From NCBI GenBank assembly GCA_018830765.1, contig JAHJRJ010000235.1, positions 1-6,466 of the forward strand: DNA of 6,466 bases, read 5' to 3'. Under the pieces are notes generated by a model that saw nothing but the letters and a program-made list of their open reading frames with translations, was not told the DNA's origin and searched no databases. The position numbers and the translations under genes were made by a program. Below are positions 5,166-6,466 of this stretch, piece after piece. Source of the stretch: Bacteroidota bacterium. Its GTDB lineage: Bacteria; Bacteroidota; Ignavibacteria; UBA10030; BY39. How positions within the stretch are numbered: position 1 is the first letter of the stretch; the number at the start of each line of letters is the position of its first letter.

Positions 5166-6287
5166 TTAAAGCAATTCATCGTTATTATTTGAAGATAATT
5201 TTGAAACTTTCATCATTAATTTAAGTAAAAATTGCACTTGTTTTTCAGCGTAGTTAGATTGATTAAATGTTCCAATGGAATATATATCAAATGCCGGATT
5301 ATAAAACATAAATGTGGCTATTGAACCAAAATTACCCCATATATTCAGTTTTCTTGGAAGAAAAAATAAGAAATCATTAAATTTAATACGCACTAGCCCA
5401 TAACCATAATCTATGCCTCTTGCAAGTTTAGCCCAATCTTTCCATCTATTAAAAGTTTCTTCTTTTAGTAGAGTATTTTTAACTAGAGCCTTATGAAAGC
5501 GAAGAAGATCTTCAGAATTCGATATAATACCTCCGCCGGCCCAATCAACACTCAAACTCATATTCTCTGATACCTCATTTAGATTTAAATAAATATCAGC
5601 AATTGGATTAAGACTTTTTTCTAATGGCTCAGAATAAAATAATTGATATGTTGAATTCATATTTAAAGGTTCAAAAATATTTTTATGCAGACTTTCCCAC
5701 ATAGGTTTACCAGTTATTGCTTCAACAACCAAACCTAATAACTGATACCCGGTATCTGAATAATAGAAGCCTTCGCCAGGGCGAAAGTGTGATTTTAGAT
5801 TTTCTTTTCCCCATTGTATTGTGTCAAGCGGAGACCAAAAATGATTGGGTTCGTCGACAACTAATTCTAAAATGCTTTTACCTTTTTTAGGTTTCTCTTC
5901 GAAATAGTCAGAAATTCCCGAGGTATGGTTGAGAAGATGGTGTATTAATATTTTATCCGAATACGATTGCCCTTCAACTAGATGTAAATCTTTTAAAATA
6001 TCATTAGATAGATATTTTGCAATGGGATCATCATAAGATATTTTATTTTCTTCATATAGTTTGCCAATTAAAGCAGATGTGAATGATTTTCCAATACTAG
6101 CAATATGGAAAGTGTGGTTTTCGGTAATTGGGTTTTTCCCCTTACCGACTAGCCCAGTGGCATACTTCCAATGTATATTCAATTTATCAGAATGGACTAA
6201 TAAAATTCCGTTTTTAAGAATCTTGTTCTTAGCAACAGTTTTTTCAAATAACAATCGTATCTTACTACTAATTACTTCTGATTTCAT
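5166..6287 (-). CDS. Serine hydrolase, class C beta-lactamase/PBP fold (S12-like)
   Basis: A 373-residue protein from ATG 6287. The SXXK nucleophile motif is Ser64-Ile-Gly-Lys67 (HIASIGKSFTSALIGKLYEE). LLNHTSGISDYF is at 118-129. The second motif is Tyr176-Ser-Asp178 (YYSDTGYQLLGLVVEAITGK). AGGGIISNSEDLLRFHKAL at 250-268 is the usual AGG/S block. The third motif, normally H-x-G, reads I-W-G (316-318, in NIWGNFGSIATFMF). There is no signal peptide, which suggests a cytoplasmic esterase or peptidase-like role rather than a secreted beta-lactamase; the substrate is unknown. Reading upstream to a TTG at 6329 would place the start inside the attC-like element, so ATG 6287 is preferred. The gene sits alone between two attC-like sites, 25 bp after the upstream one, with no room for a full promoter. 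Confidence 0.85.
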   Translation of the reverse strand: MKSEVISSKIRLLFEKTVAKNKILKNGILLVHSDKLNIHWKYATGLVGKGKNPITENHTFHIASIGKSFTSALIGKLYEENKISYDDPIAKYLSNDILKDLHLVEGQSYSDKILIHHLLNHTSGISDYFEEKPKKGKSILELVVDEPNHFWSPLDTIQWGKENLKSHFRPGEGFYYSDTGYQLLGLVVEAITGKPMWESLHKNIFEPLNMNSTYQLFYSEPLEKSLNPIADIYLNLNEVSENMSLSVDWAGGGIISNSEDLLRFHKALVKNTLLKEETFNRWKDWAKLARGIDYGYGLVRIKFNDFLFFLPRKLNIWGNFGSIATFMFYNPAFDIYSIGTFNQSNYAEKQVQFLLKLMMKVSKLSSNNNDELL

Positions 6288-6312
6288 ATTTACCCAACAT
6301 ATATTCTTTGCT

Positions 6313-6411
6313 GTATAACGGCGTTGCAACTACAAGCACAAAACCAAACTATGTAACCCAACCCAATTTTGCCACCACTACGGCGGGGGCGGGTTGAGTT
6401 GCTGGTTATAT
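6313..6411 (-). repeat. attC-like recombination site (99 bp)
   Basis: Tips are GTATAAC (6313-6319) and GTTATAT (6405-6411). The inner boxes GCAACT (6326-6331) and AGTTGC (6397-6402) pair perfectly over 6 bp. They are separated from the tips by 6 bases (GGCGTT) on one side and 2 on the other. The centre is less structured than in the other copies. It separates the serine hydrolase from the end of another ORF. Confidence 0.62.
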
Positions 6412-6416
6412 GGTGT

Positions 6417-6466
6417 TTATTTCAACAAAATGATTTTATGACTTTTTATAAGCTTAGGTGATTGTA
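6417..6466 (-). CDS. Possible C-terminus of the next upstream cassette ORF (partial)
   Basis: One minus-strand frame is open from the window edge to a TAA at 6417-6419 and encodes QSPKLIKSHKIILLK. The other two frames stop within 20 bp of the edge. The stop lies 5 bp before the attC-like tip at 6411, as with the other cassette genes. That positional match is the main support; the product cannot be recognised. Confidence 0.35.
   Translation of the reverse strand, partial: QSPKLIKSHKIILLK

Noticed and set aside
6288..6329. Longer N-terminus of the serine hydrolase starting at TTG 6329
   Set aside because: It would place the first codons inside the attC-like element; the 14 extra residues (MQRRYTAK...) are translated recombination-site sequence and ATG 6287 fits better.

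Overview
The window is AT-rich DNA. The genes have Bacteroidota/Chlorobiota (Ignavibacteria-like) flavour: a DUF6544-type membrane protein, MNT-HEPN pairs, DUF4258/YgiT-type modules and GC-rich dispersed hairpin repeats. The host assignment is an inference from protein family and repeat style, not from a marker gene. Every supportable gene lies on the minus strand, so transcription runs from high to low coordinates. No integrase, transposase, rRNA, tRNA or CRISPR array is visible.

Right part (about 2820-6466): an apparent gene-cassette array. Three intergenic elements (4015-4124, 4803-5154, 6313-6411) begin with the same 14 bp, TATAACGGCGTTGC, and end with TGAGNNGCTKGTTATAY. Their tips are 6-7 bp inverted repeats and their interiors fold into hairpins. 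A fourth, half-preserved copy of the right end lies at 2823-2839. Each element sits 5-12 bp after the stop codon of a gene and shortly before the start of the next one. This is the arrangement of integron attC sites, so I read the region as an integron-like cassette array without an integrase in view. Cargo, in transcription order: the end of an unknown ORF; a class C beta-lactamase-fold serine hydrolase; a Phd/YefM antitoxin with a ParE/RelE toxin; and a DUF6544-type protein interrupted by a single in-frame amber codon.

Left part (1-2730): a pile-up of toxin-antitoxin genes and remnants. Two tandem MntA (nucleotidyltransferase) / HepT (HEPN RNase) pairs look intact and each pair overlaps. 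Next to them lies a degraded stretch (508-1020) with the 3' end of an AtuA-like gene, a shortened DUF4258 gene and a broken YgiT-type zinc-finger gene. A third MntA/HepT pair follows, and its HepT runs off the left edge. The DUF4258 gene and the third HepT both appear to have lost short in-frame blocks from inside the protein.

Together the window looks like an accessory island: defence/stability modules and acquired cassettes, with clear signs of gene decay.
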